A stretch of DNA of 64,000 nucleotides. It comes from Euryodendron excelsum. Lineage: Eukaryota; Streptophyta; Magnoliopsida; Ericales; Pentaphylacaceae. The notes under the pieces are model-generated. The model was not told where the DNA came from and did no database searches. It saw only the letters and a program-made list of their open reading frames with translations. Location of the stretch: assembly GCA_033060915.1 (NCBI GenBank), contig CM065389.1, positions 11,292,501 through 11,356,500 on the forward strand, written 5' to 3'. Shown piece after piece: positions 49,597-60,765 of this stretch (its first letter is position 1; every line of letters starts with the position of its first letter). Made by a program: the position numbers and the translations under genes.

Positions 49597-50804
49597 CATC
49601 TATCATATAAGATAGCAGAATCTTTTGCAAGATTTTTATAATAAGGATTAATATAATTAAGGCTTCCTAAAAATCTCTGTAATTGAGTTTTGTCTAATAT
49701 TTCATCAGGAAATTTAGAAGCAAACTCAATACTCCTTGTGATAGGAACAATTTGTCCTTGATGGATATTATGACCCAAAAATCTAACAGTAGTTTGAAAA
49801 AGTTTCATTTTAGGAGCAGATATAACTAATCTGTTATTTAATATAATTTTACGAAAAATATCTAGATGTTTAAAATGATGATCTAGATTTTGAGAAAATA
49901 TCAAAATATCATCAATATATACCAGAATAAAATCAGAATAAGGAATGAAAATATCATTCATAATATTCTGAAATTCAGAAGGAGCATTTTTCAAGCCAAA
50001 AGGCATAACATTCCATTCATAATGCCCTATGGGAACAGTAAAAGCAGTTTTATATCTATCAGATTCAGCAACTTGAATTTGCCAATATCCTGATTTTAAA
50101 TCAAATTTAGAAAATATTAAGGCCTTATGAAGGCGATCAAGTAAATCCTTTTTATTAGGTATAGGATACCTAATCCATTTTAATACTTTATTGAGAGGTT
50201 TATAATTAATAACTAATCGAGGAACTCCCCGCTCAATTTCAGCATTTTTATTGACATAAAATCCAGTATAGCTCCAAGGAGAATATGATTTCCTAATGAG
50301 TTTTTTCTCAAGTAAAGAAACAATTTCTTTTTTACATAATTCAAGATATTCTTGATTCATTTGACAAGGTCGAGCCCTTGCCGGTATTTGTCTGTCAGAA
50401 AAATCATTTTCATATGGAAGGGAAACAATATGTCTTTTCCTATCCCAAAAGGCATTAGGATGATCATTACAAATTTCACTAAGAAATTGTTTTTCAATTA
50501 ATTTGATTTTTTCTTGAACTTTAGATTTTACTAAAGCTTCAAAAATAGTCCATATCGAAATTTCTTGTTTAAGAAAATTAATTTGATTTTCTTTAGCTAA
50601 CAAAATATTTTTAACTTCATTTAAATATCTAGTTTGAGGATCAGTTATAAACTGAAAAACTAACTGTTGATTATTTAATAGAGTATAAATACCTGTTGAG
50701 TCAATTTTCTCAATAGGCATAATACTATGTAAAAAAGGGGGTTCTAAGTATAACATGGTGTTGTAAATTTTTAACAAGTAGAAAAGTAGATGGGATGCAG
50801 ACAT
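49596..50804 (-). pseudogene. Reverse transcriptase of copy 1
   Basis: RT fingers/palm: 'RLVINYKPLNK', 'FSKFDLKSGYWQIQV', 'PFGLKNAPSEFQ', catalytic YIDDIL (49,908-49,919), 'FLGHNIHQG' and 'LQRFLGSLNYI'. Typical of the caulimovirid RT clade by motif; 402 aa open. Joined to the upstream protease ORF through a frameshift: five C's at about 50,738-50,742 against four in copy 2. Confidence 0.9.
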
Positions 50805-51753
50805 CTTGATTACAAATATGAGTATCCGTAATTTTATACTGTATTTCTAGCTTATTTCCACTAGCAGAAGTTAACGAATGTTTTGTTTTTTCAAAATATT
50901 GGATTGGAATTAACCCTTCTTGAACATAGTTCAGATCTGCACCGCTATCAACTAAAGCAGCAAGATTTTCAATCAATAATTCATTATGAACGAATAAAGT
51001 GATTTTAATGTACCACTTTTGTGAAGTAACTTGATCTAGAATAGCCAAATATTGAGGAAGAGAAGACTGAGATGATTCTGGAGAAGTAGTCAGCTGTCTG
51101 CCTAGTTCTAAAGTATTAACCCTAGAGGTTAAACTTAGATTGTCATTTTTGAGAGATTTAATCTCTATTTTTAATTGATTGATTTTAGTCTTTAAATCCT
51201 GTAAAGTAACAGGTTTGTCTTGTAGATGTTGAAGTTTTTTCATGACTTCTGTCATGCTATAAGCATGAGAAAATTTTGAAATATTATCCTGTTGCTTAAC
51301 CTGCTTCAGATAATTTTCAATCATCTGATATTTCATCGTCGTATCAGGAATCTGATCTAAAATTTTTATAACTATTTCCTGATCCTGAGTAAGCATATTG
51401 ATACTTAAACCATGCATATCAACTATGGCTTTATAATAATTACAATTATCTGAACAAGACTCTTGTTTATCTATATCAATATCACTAGAAGACAAAATAT
51501 CATCCTCTTGAACCTGATCTAACTCAGGTGACTCAGACGCAGTTGATCCAGATGTAGAATTATTATCTGGTTCACTGTCACTATTCAGAAATACTTTAGC
51601 TAAAGTATCTCTGAGTTGTTCATCAATTTGAAGTTCATGTAACTTCTTTTTTGTAAGACATTTACTGGCATAGTGACCGAGTTTGCCACATTTCCAACAT
51701 TTAATTTCTTTTTTAGGAGTAGAGGTTTTCTTCTTATGAGATGATTTTTTCAC
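50725..51753 (-). pseudogene. Zinc knuckle to protease part of copy 1
   Basis: 'CWKCGKLGHYASKC' (C-x2-C-x4-H-x4-C) at the N-terminus, an acidic Ser/Asp region, a coiled-coil-like stretch ('LKTKINQLKIEIKSLKNDNL'), then protease motif DSGAD near 50,945. 342 codons open, beginning without a true ATG (GTG at 51,753) because the copy is truncated there. Confidence 0.85.
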
Positions 51754-52298
51754 ATGGTAGTTGGATTTTGTTCAATATAGGGCTAGATGAATTTAATTCC
51801 ATCATAAGATCTTCTAGCCCAAGCAATATAGTTGGGTTATGAAGTATTTTTTATTTTTATTTTTTTTGTTTTTGCCAGATAGTTGTTATGAAGTTGATCG
51901 CAGTTGAATATCTGATCGAGAATCTGATTTGACTCAACTATTGTTAAATGGTTCAGCTAGAAAAAACATATTGATTTACTTAATGTAGTGTTTGAAACTT
52001 GAGTTTATCAAGGAAAAAGAAAAAGAAAAAAAATATAAAGAAAAAGAGAATAAAATAAAAGATTTCAAATTCTTACTTCATTCCTTTTTATGTACTTTTA
52101 TTCTCCATTTCCTCTAGCATCCAAATAAATGACGTTATTTCATATATATATTTTTTTCTTTTCCTTTCCCTCACCAAATTTTTAATCCAAATACTGAAGA
52201 ACTATATAGTTTAAGACATCTAAGTCCTAAGCAAGAGCATGACTTAGTTACATGTATTTAAAATTTAACACAAATTTGTATGACATGTAACCAAAAAT
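51754..52298. other. Spacer between the two pararetrovirus copies
   Basis: 545 bp with no coding capacity. It includes A/G-rich (gaaaaagaaaaag) and T-rich stretches and 'catatatatatttttttc'. It is not homologous to the other copy by eye. It may be viral leader upstream of the copy 2 capsid ORF, or captured host DNA. Confidence 0.5.
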
Positions 52299-53597
52299 AT
52301 GTCTGTGGCAAAAATAGTGTCTATCACTATGAAAGATTTAAATCAAGCTTTTAAACAAAGCAATTATACAAATTTATATTTACAAACAATTGGTCAACAA
52401 TTATTACATCTAGATCATAAGCTAGATCAATTACATACAAAACTTTCTCAAATGAAACTTCAAGAAGATAAACCTTCTAAAGAGGCTAAAGCAACATTAC
52501 AACCTCCTTTAGATATTAAAGGATTCAAATTAGAATCTACAGATGAATTTGTTTCTGTCTTAGAAAAGAAATTAAATTCTTTTCAGATTTCTACTCTTTC
52601 TATTAAATCAGAACCTAGTTCTGAAGACCAAGATATTTCTGGTCACGATGAAATCAATAAAATTGTGGCTAAACCAAGGCATTTAGAACATTTCTATTAT
52701 AAACGACCTACCCCACAATATGTTTTATTTGAAGAAAATGATAATTTTATCCAAAATAATTATCAAGGCAATTTCATTTATGAATGGAATCTTGATGGTC
52801 TGACTGATAAACAGATATTTGACATGTGTCATTGTATCTGTATGTATAGTACTATTTGTAAACAGCATGGTAATACTGATAGAGCCATAGCTCAAATGAT
52901 AATTAGTGGATTCACAGGCACCATCAAAGGTTGGTGGGATAATTACCTCACCTCAACTGCTAAATCTGAAATTTTAGATGCCATTAAACAGGAACCTACT
53001 CCTACCCCTAATGATCCTAATCATGTTACTATTACGGAACAATCAGTTTATACACTGATTTTAGCCATTTGTGAACATTTTACTAGAAGATATTCTAGTA
53101 ATAATGAAAATATTAGGACACTCCTTCAAAATCTTAGATGTCTTACTCTTACCCATTTTAGATGGTATAAGGATGTCTTCCTTAGTCGTATTATGCAACT
53201 TCCAAATGCTAATAATGATCATTGGAAGTCTAAGTTTATTGATGGTCTTCCCTTTCTTTTTGTTGAAAGAGTTCAAAAGGCTCTTAGGGACAGAAATGAT
53301 GGGATTTCTATTCCTTATTCTAATAATTCTTTTGGCAGTCTTATAGACGCCTGTATACAAGAAGGATTAGCTTTATGTAATGACATTAAGCTCAAAAGCC
53401 AGCTTAAAAAGCAAAGGTTTACTGAAAAATCTCAACTTGGAGATTTTTGTGATAATTTTGGTATGGATATGCCAAAACCACCTCTAGATCGTTCTACACG
53501 ATCTAAGAGCAAAAAGAAATTTAAATCTAAACCTCCTTATAGGAAAAAGAAGATACTTAAGATGCTTCCACGAGTCAACCCTCTAAAAAGTATGTGA
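52299..53597 (+). pseudogene. Capsid-like ORF of copy 2
   Basis: 432 codons open. N-terminal helical region with a possible coiled coil ('LLHLDHKLDQLHTKLSQMKL'), an acidic middle, then the conserved capsid-like block: 'YEWNLDGLTDKQIF', 'MIISGFTGTIKGWWDNYL', 'LRCLTLTHFRWYKDVFLSRI', 'WKSKFIDGLPFLFVERVQK', followed by a basic K/R-rich tail. This order (capsid-like, basic, zinc knuckle) fits a caulimovirid coat protein. The last ~15 residues are out of the ancestral frame because of A-run indels near 53,545 and 53,615, giving the TGA at 53,595. It is the only copy of this region in the window. Confidence 0.8.
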
Positions 53598-56252
53598 AAA
53601 AATCATCTCATAAGAAGAAAAACCTCTACTCCTAAAAAAGAAATTAAATGTTGGAAATGTGGCAAACTCGGTCACTATGCCGATAAATGTTTTACAAAAA
53701 ATAAGTTACATGAACTTCAAATTGATAAACAACTTAGAGATACTTTAGCTAAAGTATTTCTGAATAGTGATAGTGAACCAGATAATAATTCTACATATGG
53801 ATCAACTGCGTCTGAGTCACCTGAGTTAGATCAAGTTCAAGAGGATGATATTTCATCTTCTAGTGATATTGATATAGATAAACAAGAGTCTTGTTCAGGT
53901 AATTGTAATTATTATAAAGCCATAGTTGATATGCATGGTTTAAGTATCAATATGCTTACTCAGGATCAGGAAATAATTATAAAAATTTTAGATCAGATTC
54001 CTGATACGACGATGAAAGCTCAGATGATTGAAAATTATCTGAAGCAGGTTAAGCACCAGGATAATATTCCAAAAATTTCTCATGTTTATAACATGACAGA
54101 AGTCATGAAAAAACTTCAACATCAACAAGACAAATCTGTTACTTTACAGGATTTAAAGACTGAAATCAATCAATTAAAAATAGAGATTAAATCTCTCAAA
54201 AATGACAATCTAAGTTTAACCTCTAGGGTTAATACTTTAGAACTAGGCAGACAGCTGACTACTTCTCCAGAATCATCTCAGTCTTCTCTTCCTCAATATT
54301 TGGCTATCCTAGATCAAGTTACTTTACAAAAGTGGTACATTAAAATCACTTTATTCGTTCATAATGAATTATTGATTGAAAATCTTACTGCTTTAGTTGA
54401 TAGCGGTGCAAATCTGAACTGTATTCAAGAAGGGTTAATTCCAACCCAATATTTTGAAAAAACAAAACATTCGTTAACTTCTGCTAGTGGAAATAAGCTA
54501 GAAATACAGTATAAAATTACGGATACTCATATCTGTAATCAAGATGTCTGCATCCCATCTACTTTTCTACTTGTTAAAAATTTACAACACCATGTTATAC
54601 TTGGAACCCCTTTTTTACATAGTATTATGCCTATTAAGAAAATTGACTCAACAGGTATTTATACTCGATTAAATAATCAACAGTTAGTTTTTCAGTTTAT
54701 AACTGATCCTCAAACTAGATATTTAAATGAAGTTAAAAATATTTTGTTAGCTAAAGAAAATCAAATTAATTTTCTTAAACAAGAAATTTCGATATGGACT
54801 ATTTCTGAAGCTTTAGTAAAATCTAAAGTTCAAGAAAAAATCAAATTAATTGAAAAACAATTTCTTAGTGAAATTTGTAATAATCATCCTAATGCCTTTT
54901 GGGATAGAAAAAGACATATTGTTTCCCTTTCATATGAAAATGATTTTTCTGACAAACAAATACTGACAAGGGCTCGACCTTGTCAAATGAATCAAGAATA
55001 TCTTAAATTATGTAAAAAAGAAATTGCTTCTTTACTTGAGAAAAAACTCATTAGGAAATCATATTCTCCTTGGAGCTGTACTAGATTTTATGTCAATAAA
55101 AATGCTGAAATTGAGCGGGGAGTTCCTCGATTAGTTATTAATTATAAATCTCTCAATAAAGTATTAAAATGGATTAGGTATCCTATACCTAATAAAAAGG
55201 ATTTACTTGATCGCCTTCATAAGGCCTTAATATTTTCTAAATTTGATTTAAAATCAGGATATTGGCAAATTCAAGTTGCTGAATCTGATAGATATAAAAC
55301 TGCTTTTACTGTTCCCATAGGGCATTATGAATGGAATGTTATGCCTTTTGGCTTGAAAAATGCTCCTTCTGAATTTCAGAATATTATGAATGATATTTTC
55401 ATTCCTTATTCTGATTTTATTTTGGTATATATTGATGATATTTTGATATTTTTTCAAAATCTAGATCATCATTTTAAACATCTAGATATTTTTCGCAAAA
55501 TTATATTAAATAACGGATTAGTTATATCTGCTCCTAAAATGAAACTTTTTCAAACTACTGGTAGATTTTTGGATCATAATATCCATCAAGGACAAATTGT
55601 TTCTATCACAAGGAGTATTGAGTTTGCTTCTAAATTTCCTGATGAAATATTAGACAAAACTCAATTACAGAGATTTTTAGGAAGCCTTAATTATATTAAT
55701 CCTTATTATAAAAATCTTGCAAAAGATTCTGCTATCTTATATGATAGATTAAAGAAAACTCTTTCTCCATGGACGCCAAATCATACTTCGGCAGTTCAAA
55801 CAATTAAAGCTAAAGTTAAAAATCTTCCATGCTTAACTCTTGCTAACCCTGCATGGTTTAAAATTGTACAAACTGATGCTAGTAATATTGGTTATGGTGG
55901 TATTCTTACTCAGGTTATACCTGATACAAAAAAATAAATTTTGATAAGATATGCTTCAGGAAAATGGAATCCTACTCAATCTAAATATGTTGCAGTAAAG
56001 AAAGAACTTCTTTCTATTGTTAAATGTATATCTAAATTTCAAGATGATTTATTAAATCAAAAATTTCTGTTAAAAACAGATTGTCAAGCTGCAAAGTATA
56101 TCTTCAGTAATAATGTTAAACATGATGCAGCTAAGCATATCATTACTAGATGGCAAGCACAGCTATCTGTGTTTGACTTTGATATTATGTATATTAAAGG
56201 GAAGGATAATTCTTTTCCTGATTTCCTTACTCGTGAATTTTTACAAGCATGA
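53598..56252 (+). pseudogene. Protease-RT-RNase H polyprotein of copy 2
   Basis: Zinc knuckle C-x2-C-x4-H-x4-C at 53,649-53,690; coiled coil around 54,150-54,230; protease D-S-G-A at 54,399-54,410; RT with 'FSKFDLKSGYWQ' and YIDD at 55,428-55,439; RNase H 'TDASNIGYGG' and 'KTDCQAAKY'. 53,931-55,937 is open for 668 codons. One TAA at 55,935-55,937 (CAA in copy 1) splits RNase H; the frame resumes to 56,252. 'FLDHNIHQG' replaces 'FLGHNIHQG'. Otherwise remarkably well preserved. Confidence 0.88.
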
Positions 56253-57371
56253 ATCCCTATGATCGAGGAAAAGGGCAGGGATATAACCCCAACCGAGGTC
56301 GTGGCAGGGGAAATACCCCCTCAAAAGGTCGTGGTTCTACCCAGGCCTCATCATCTGGAATGAAACCAGATAAAGACAAAGTCACAGTCATATGTGTGAA
56401 TGATCCTATCTATGTCAAGTTGCAACAATTGATTGCACAAGAAGGCCAAACTAGTGGCTCTCAACAAGGTACCTCTAACCTTAAAGCATCATATGCTTAG
56501 ATGGTGGACACACCACCACACTCTTTAACCCCTATTCAGCTTCCTTATACAGATCATATTCTGTATTTGGAACCTATTGATCGACAATGGGAAAATGATC
56601 CATGGTATCTCATGGAAAAATATTTTCATAATTTTACTTATCCTTTTGGAAGTCAAAAATTTCGAATGGCCATGCAAACAATTTTGGAAATCACAGACTC
56701 CTGTGATTTTACAAATTTTTATTCCAATATAACCAGTAAAACTGGCTCTATCAATTTTTCAAAATGTTATATTAAGAACATTATATTTCCACATGAATGG
56801 GGACTTTTTCCTCATAATGAAAAACAATTTATTTTACATGATCATCCCCATACCTGTAACTATTGAGATTATGTTCAAGCCTTTACTTGGACCTTTTTCT
56901 ATGAAAATCCAAAACGAAAACATACTTGGTGGATTAAACTCAATCCCCAAATTTATAAAAAAGGCTGGCCCCAATGGTTTTATATTTAGTGAAAAAAATT
57001 TGGGCCTCTTCACACCATTTTACCTGCTGTTGTCCAAGAACAATTGGGTTTTTGGGCTGCATATTTGCCCCAAATTAATAAAATGAACCCATCCCATTAT
57101 ATGGATGGATCCAATCTTCTACATTTTTTTTGTGAATTTGGATTACTCTAGATTTGGGCTTGGACTCCTATTGTCAAAAAAGACCCAGATAATCTGCTTT
57201 GTCTCTACAGACAATTCCATGTTGGATGGTGGAATAAATTAGACAAGGAATTGAATAAAACTGTGGCAGAAATAGCTGTTGTAATTAAGGATTATCAACA
57301 GGAATTTGAATTCCAAAGATCTCAATCCTATCCCTTTACATCCAAATTGGACATCATGAAAAATGCATTAA
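56249..57371 (+). pseudogene. Downstream ORF3 of copy 2, truncated
   Basis: Starts at the ATG of the same ATGA overlap as in copy 1 (56,249-56,252). RG-rich N-terminus, then W-rich domain. Stops relative to copy 1: CAG to TAG at 56,498, TGG to TGA at 56,864, and further TGG-derived stops near 56,986 and 57,149. The sequence diverges from copy 1 after 57,371 and a shifted short tail follows. Function unknown. Confidence 0.7.
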
Positions 57372-58929
57372 AAAATTATATTATAATTAATTGTCTTATT
57401 TTAGTTAGATATTTGTTTGAGTATGTTTTTTTATGTGCTTAGTAGGTTATATAAGCTAATAAAGGTAAAAACAAAAAAAAACAAGAATAATCAAAGCAGG
57501 TTCAAGGCGAATAATTTGTTTATGAAAATTTAGACTTGTCTTGATATTTTGGTCATATCTTTTTACTCTGATATCCGATTGAGTTGATATTTGCGCCATT
57601 AGAAAAAAGACTTCAAGAGCTACAATTTGTCATCTAATGTGCATCGGCTGAATTAGCCTCTAAAGTGGTCAAAATCAAGCTTCAAGGTGGATGGGTGAAT
57701 AGTAACCAATCGATCGGTCTGGCAAACTTCAGAGAGAGCATTTTACCGTTCGATCGGTGATTGATTGATCGGTGAATAGTGCCGGTGAATAGTGAATAGC
57801 GAATAGTGAACAGTAATCGATCGAACGCTACAGTGACCGTTCGATCAGCCGTTCAATCGGTGAACAGTGCCGATCGATCGGTCGATACAGATCTGAAGCT
57901 TAAAAGCTGTGTTGTTTGAAAAAATGAAAAAGAGTGGATAGTTAAGGTTTGTAGCAGCCAAAGGGGCAGCGTGAGAGGCTCCTCCAAGGTTGATTTTTAT
58001 GTTTTCGTGTATTTTTAGCTTAGATTTATGTTTGTAATGTTAATGTAGGGGTGAAAATTATAATTTTCTTTCATTGTAATGTATTTTCCTTCACTTTCTT
58101 GCACTTTTCTTCACTTTTCTTGTAACCAAACAGATTTATTGTTGTCTTAAAATTTAGATTTAATTCTATTTATGATTTTTTTTTTACATTTCTACATGCT
58201 TTTATGATGAATTCAAGTAGTTAGATTTATCTTGGGTGTGATTGTAAAGATCCACCAAAGATCTTCAAGTATTTTAATGAGGATTCATGAACTTCAAAGT
58301 TTTATTCCTAGATTTCGATTGTTCTATTCGGTTGAGTGTTGGATTTATTTGAAAACTTAGATTCATAACTCATTTGGTAATATTTATGCACAATTCAACA
58401 ATTGGTATAAATTTTGCACATTTCTAGGTTTGTTTCTATGGTTCTATTAATTGTTGTAATTTATACACTCAACTAAATATGAACCCAAGGTTTTATGGTC
58501 AAAATATTCCAAATCAAGAATCCACGGTGTGATTCTTGATTTGAGTTATAAAAATCCTTTATTGAAATTCTTATTGTGAATTGGTGGATTGAATCAATCA
58601 TATCCAAACTTTCCATTTTAATTGTTTTATATTTAAATCAATTGCCTAGTTAATTGCTTTAATTTTCATTGCACTAGTTTAGTAAATCACAACCTCATCA
58701 AAAACCTAAAGAGTTTCGGTTCTTTTTTTTTTTCGTTTTATTTTAGATCCAATTCCCCATATAATTGCAATTCAATCCTAGGTTAGGTTAGTCTAAGTTG
58801 AGTGCTAGAGCCTATATTTGGCTAGGTCCCTAGGGAGAGAACGATACCGGATTACTAGTTTATACTTCATCGTGACCCCCGTACTCTTACGGGGTACTAA
58901 CTTCATTTTGTAGTTTTCGAAGCGAGTCA
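57372..58929 (+). repeat. LTR of a second Athila-like element (5' end uncertain)
   Basis: The right end is set by 'gcgagtca' (58,929), six bases before a near-perfect PBS. The left end is not resolved (probably 57,450-57,550). U5-like T-rich sequence with 'cttgtaaccaaacagattt' lies at about 58,118. The 57,697-57,890 block is rich in 'cgatcgg' and 'gtgaatagtg' motifs. Confidence 0.5.
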
Positions 58930-58934
58930 AGTTT

Positions 58935-58952
58935 TGATGCCGTTGCCGGGGA
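58935..58952 (+). promoter_or_regulatory. PBS complementary to tRNA-Asp
   Basis: tgatgccgttgccgggga, 16 of 18 to TGGCGCCGTTGCCGGGGA, the Athila-type PBS complementary to the tRNA-Asp 3' end. The two changes are G-to-A and C-to-T. Confidence 0.8.
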
Positions 58953-59327
58953 CTAAAGGCACGAGGCAAGCACTACTGAGCTTTGGATTGGAAAGCAATT
59001 AGTGGATTAGATTTTTATCCATCTACCACGATGGAGGAATCTTCGGCGTAAGCCATCGGTAACTTCATTCCATATTTTTGTGTGATACCATGATAGATTT
59101 TCATTTTTTCTTTTTTATTTTATTTTAGATTTATTTTATTTCATTTGTATATATTTTGTTTTGTTTTAGTAATTGATTGGAGGATTGCTAGTGGAGAGTT
59201 AGGGATTGTGTTTGATTGTAAATTGGTGCTATATATATCTTGTGGAGATTGAAGGTTTGAATGGACAATTATTGAGCATTGTTGTGTATGATGTGTTGAG
59301 GCGCAGTGCACTAAACTTGTTTGTGCA

Positions 59328-60515
59328 TTGCATCCATTTTTCATCGTGCATTTTATTATATTTGGGGGCATATTTTCAAACCATCCATCATCCAACATGA
59401 CAATGAGGGAACACCTTATAGCCAATGGCCTAAGGGAGCCTCCCCGACTACCTCCCAATTTTGGAAGATATAATCACACCCCCCATGGTGGTAGTGATAT
59501 CATTCATGAGAATGGTCATATGAAAACACCTCTATGTAAATCTCTTAGAGACTACATTCGGACTAATAGGCTTAGAGCACAAGAACCATCTAACATGTCT
59601 CTTAGGGAATGCCTTAGAGTTAATGGTCAAATGGAAACTCCTCAACCACCTCCCAATCTTGGGGAGTGTAATGAATTTAACATTGGTAAGGAACATGAGG
59701 GAGTCTTTTCAAAGCATTATCAAGAATCCCTTTGAACCTAAAAAAACCCATTTGACTATTTTCGTGAAGCTTCACAAATTTATTACCACCATGAGCACGT
59801 TGAATATCCACCTTCACCCCAAGTGAGCTTTAATGAAAATCACCTTGATTTTTACCCTAACCAAGAGCAAGTCCATCCAAATGAACAAGTTCATCACATC
59901 ACTAACCTTAGGATTGAGGACACCATTGATCAAACCACCCTTCCTCAAGATTTGGAGTCTAAGGAGGATATTCATAAGGTAAGTGAGGAAATTGTTAAAA
60001 ATATCTCTAAGGATGAAAAATTTGAGGGAGAGGAGTCTGAAATTGGGGACTCTAAACAAGAAGAGAGGAGTAGTGATAAGTTTGCCCTTAATGATGATTT
60101 TGGTCTAGATGTTGGGAATTTGCATGTTAAAGAGAATGTTAATGGTCTATAGGTCATTCCTACCGTGTATAGAGATCATGTTATTCCTATTTTTACTCCT
60201 CTAGTACCTAGTCCTATTCTACCGAAGCCTTTGGAGCTCCATGTCCCAACATTGAAACCAAATATCATTCTAATGGTCGACCAAAAAGAAGGGGAGGGTC
60301 AAGCACTTAATGAAATTAACATCATTGGCACATTTGTGCATGATTATTTTGCATTTTCTACATTCATGACCCTTTTTACCCCTATATGCATTCAAGTTAC
60401 ATTCTTGAGGTCATCAAAGTGGTCTCCATTGTCCACTCCCACATTTGAATCTTTAAAAATCTCTAAGTTAGGGGTGTGGGATGATGAAAAATTCCCACTT
60501 TGTGGAATTGGGTGA
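59328..60515 (+). pseudogene. Gag-like region of a non-autonomous element
   Basis: 59,328-59,735 contains repeated 'MREHLIANG', 'SLRDYIRTNRL' and 'SLRECLRVNGQ' blocks reminiscent of the Athila gag N-terminus. 59,823-60,152 is acidic and 60,165-60,515 follows after a TAG and a frame change. No capsid core, protease, RT or integrase is seen before the PPT-like repeats at about 60,590, so the element probably lost pol (LARD-like). Confidence 0.5.
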
Positions 60516-60584
60516 TTTTCTCTCTCATTTGTGTAGGAATAAGAGTAGTTTTGTTTCTTTGTTTTCATAGTTTATTTTCTCATT

Positions 60585-60765
60585 TTAAGTTGGGGGTGCT
60601 TTAAGTTGGTTTGTTTCTTTATTTTCTTAATTTATTTTGCATTATAAGTTGGGGGTGCCTTTTGCACCTTATTTTTCTCTTTTTCCACTATTGAATCACA
60701 TTCAATGCTTTGTTCTTATGCATTGAGGACAATGTATCATTTTAAGTTGGGGGTGAGGTAGAGGC
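60585..60765 (+). repeat. Three PPT-like 'aagttgggggtg' motifs
   Basis: aagttgggggtg occurs at about 60,588, 60,647 and 60,745, the last after 'cattgaggacaatgtatcatttt'. Such G-rich motifs precede the 3' region of Athila-like elements. Confidence 0.7.

Larger units (their letters stand above)
47216..51753 (-). mobile_element. Endogenous caulimovirid-like copy 1 (minus), 5'-truncated
   Basis: Reading on the minus strand: zinc knuckle, coiled coil, aspartic protease, RT, RNase H, ATGA overlap, ORF3, 3' intergenic region with TATA boxes. No integrase, no LTRs: pararetrovirus organisation rather than retrotransposon. The copy starts abruptly at 51,753 inside the capsid ORF, so the capsid N-terminal part is missing. 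Relative to copy 2 the shared part (47,979-51,753) is about 95% identical in protein. Its lesions include single-base insertions in C and A homopolymers and point stops. Confidence 0.85.
52299..57371 (+). mobile_element. Endogenous caulimovirid-like copy 2 (plus), 3'-truncated
   Basis: Capsid ORF, zinc knuckle, coiled coil, protease, RT, RNase H, ATGA overlap, ORF3. Homology with copy 1 runs from 53,592 to 57,371 and ends inside ORF3, so the last ~100 codons and the intergenic promoter present in copy 1 are missing. No integrase or LTR. No movement protein was recognised in either copy. Nonsense changes here are all C-to-T or G-to-A relative to copy 1. Confidence 0.85.

Noticed and set aside
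53061..53360. Overlapping ORFs on both strands within the copy 2 capsid ORF
   Set aside because: Shadows of the 432-codon frame with its conserved capsid-like blocks.
47216..57371. LTR retrotransposon instead of a pararetrovirus
   Set aside because: No integrase, no LTR pair and an ORF directly overlapping the RNase H stop; RT motifs and order fit caulimovirids better. Not excluded formally without a phylogeny.
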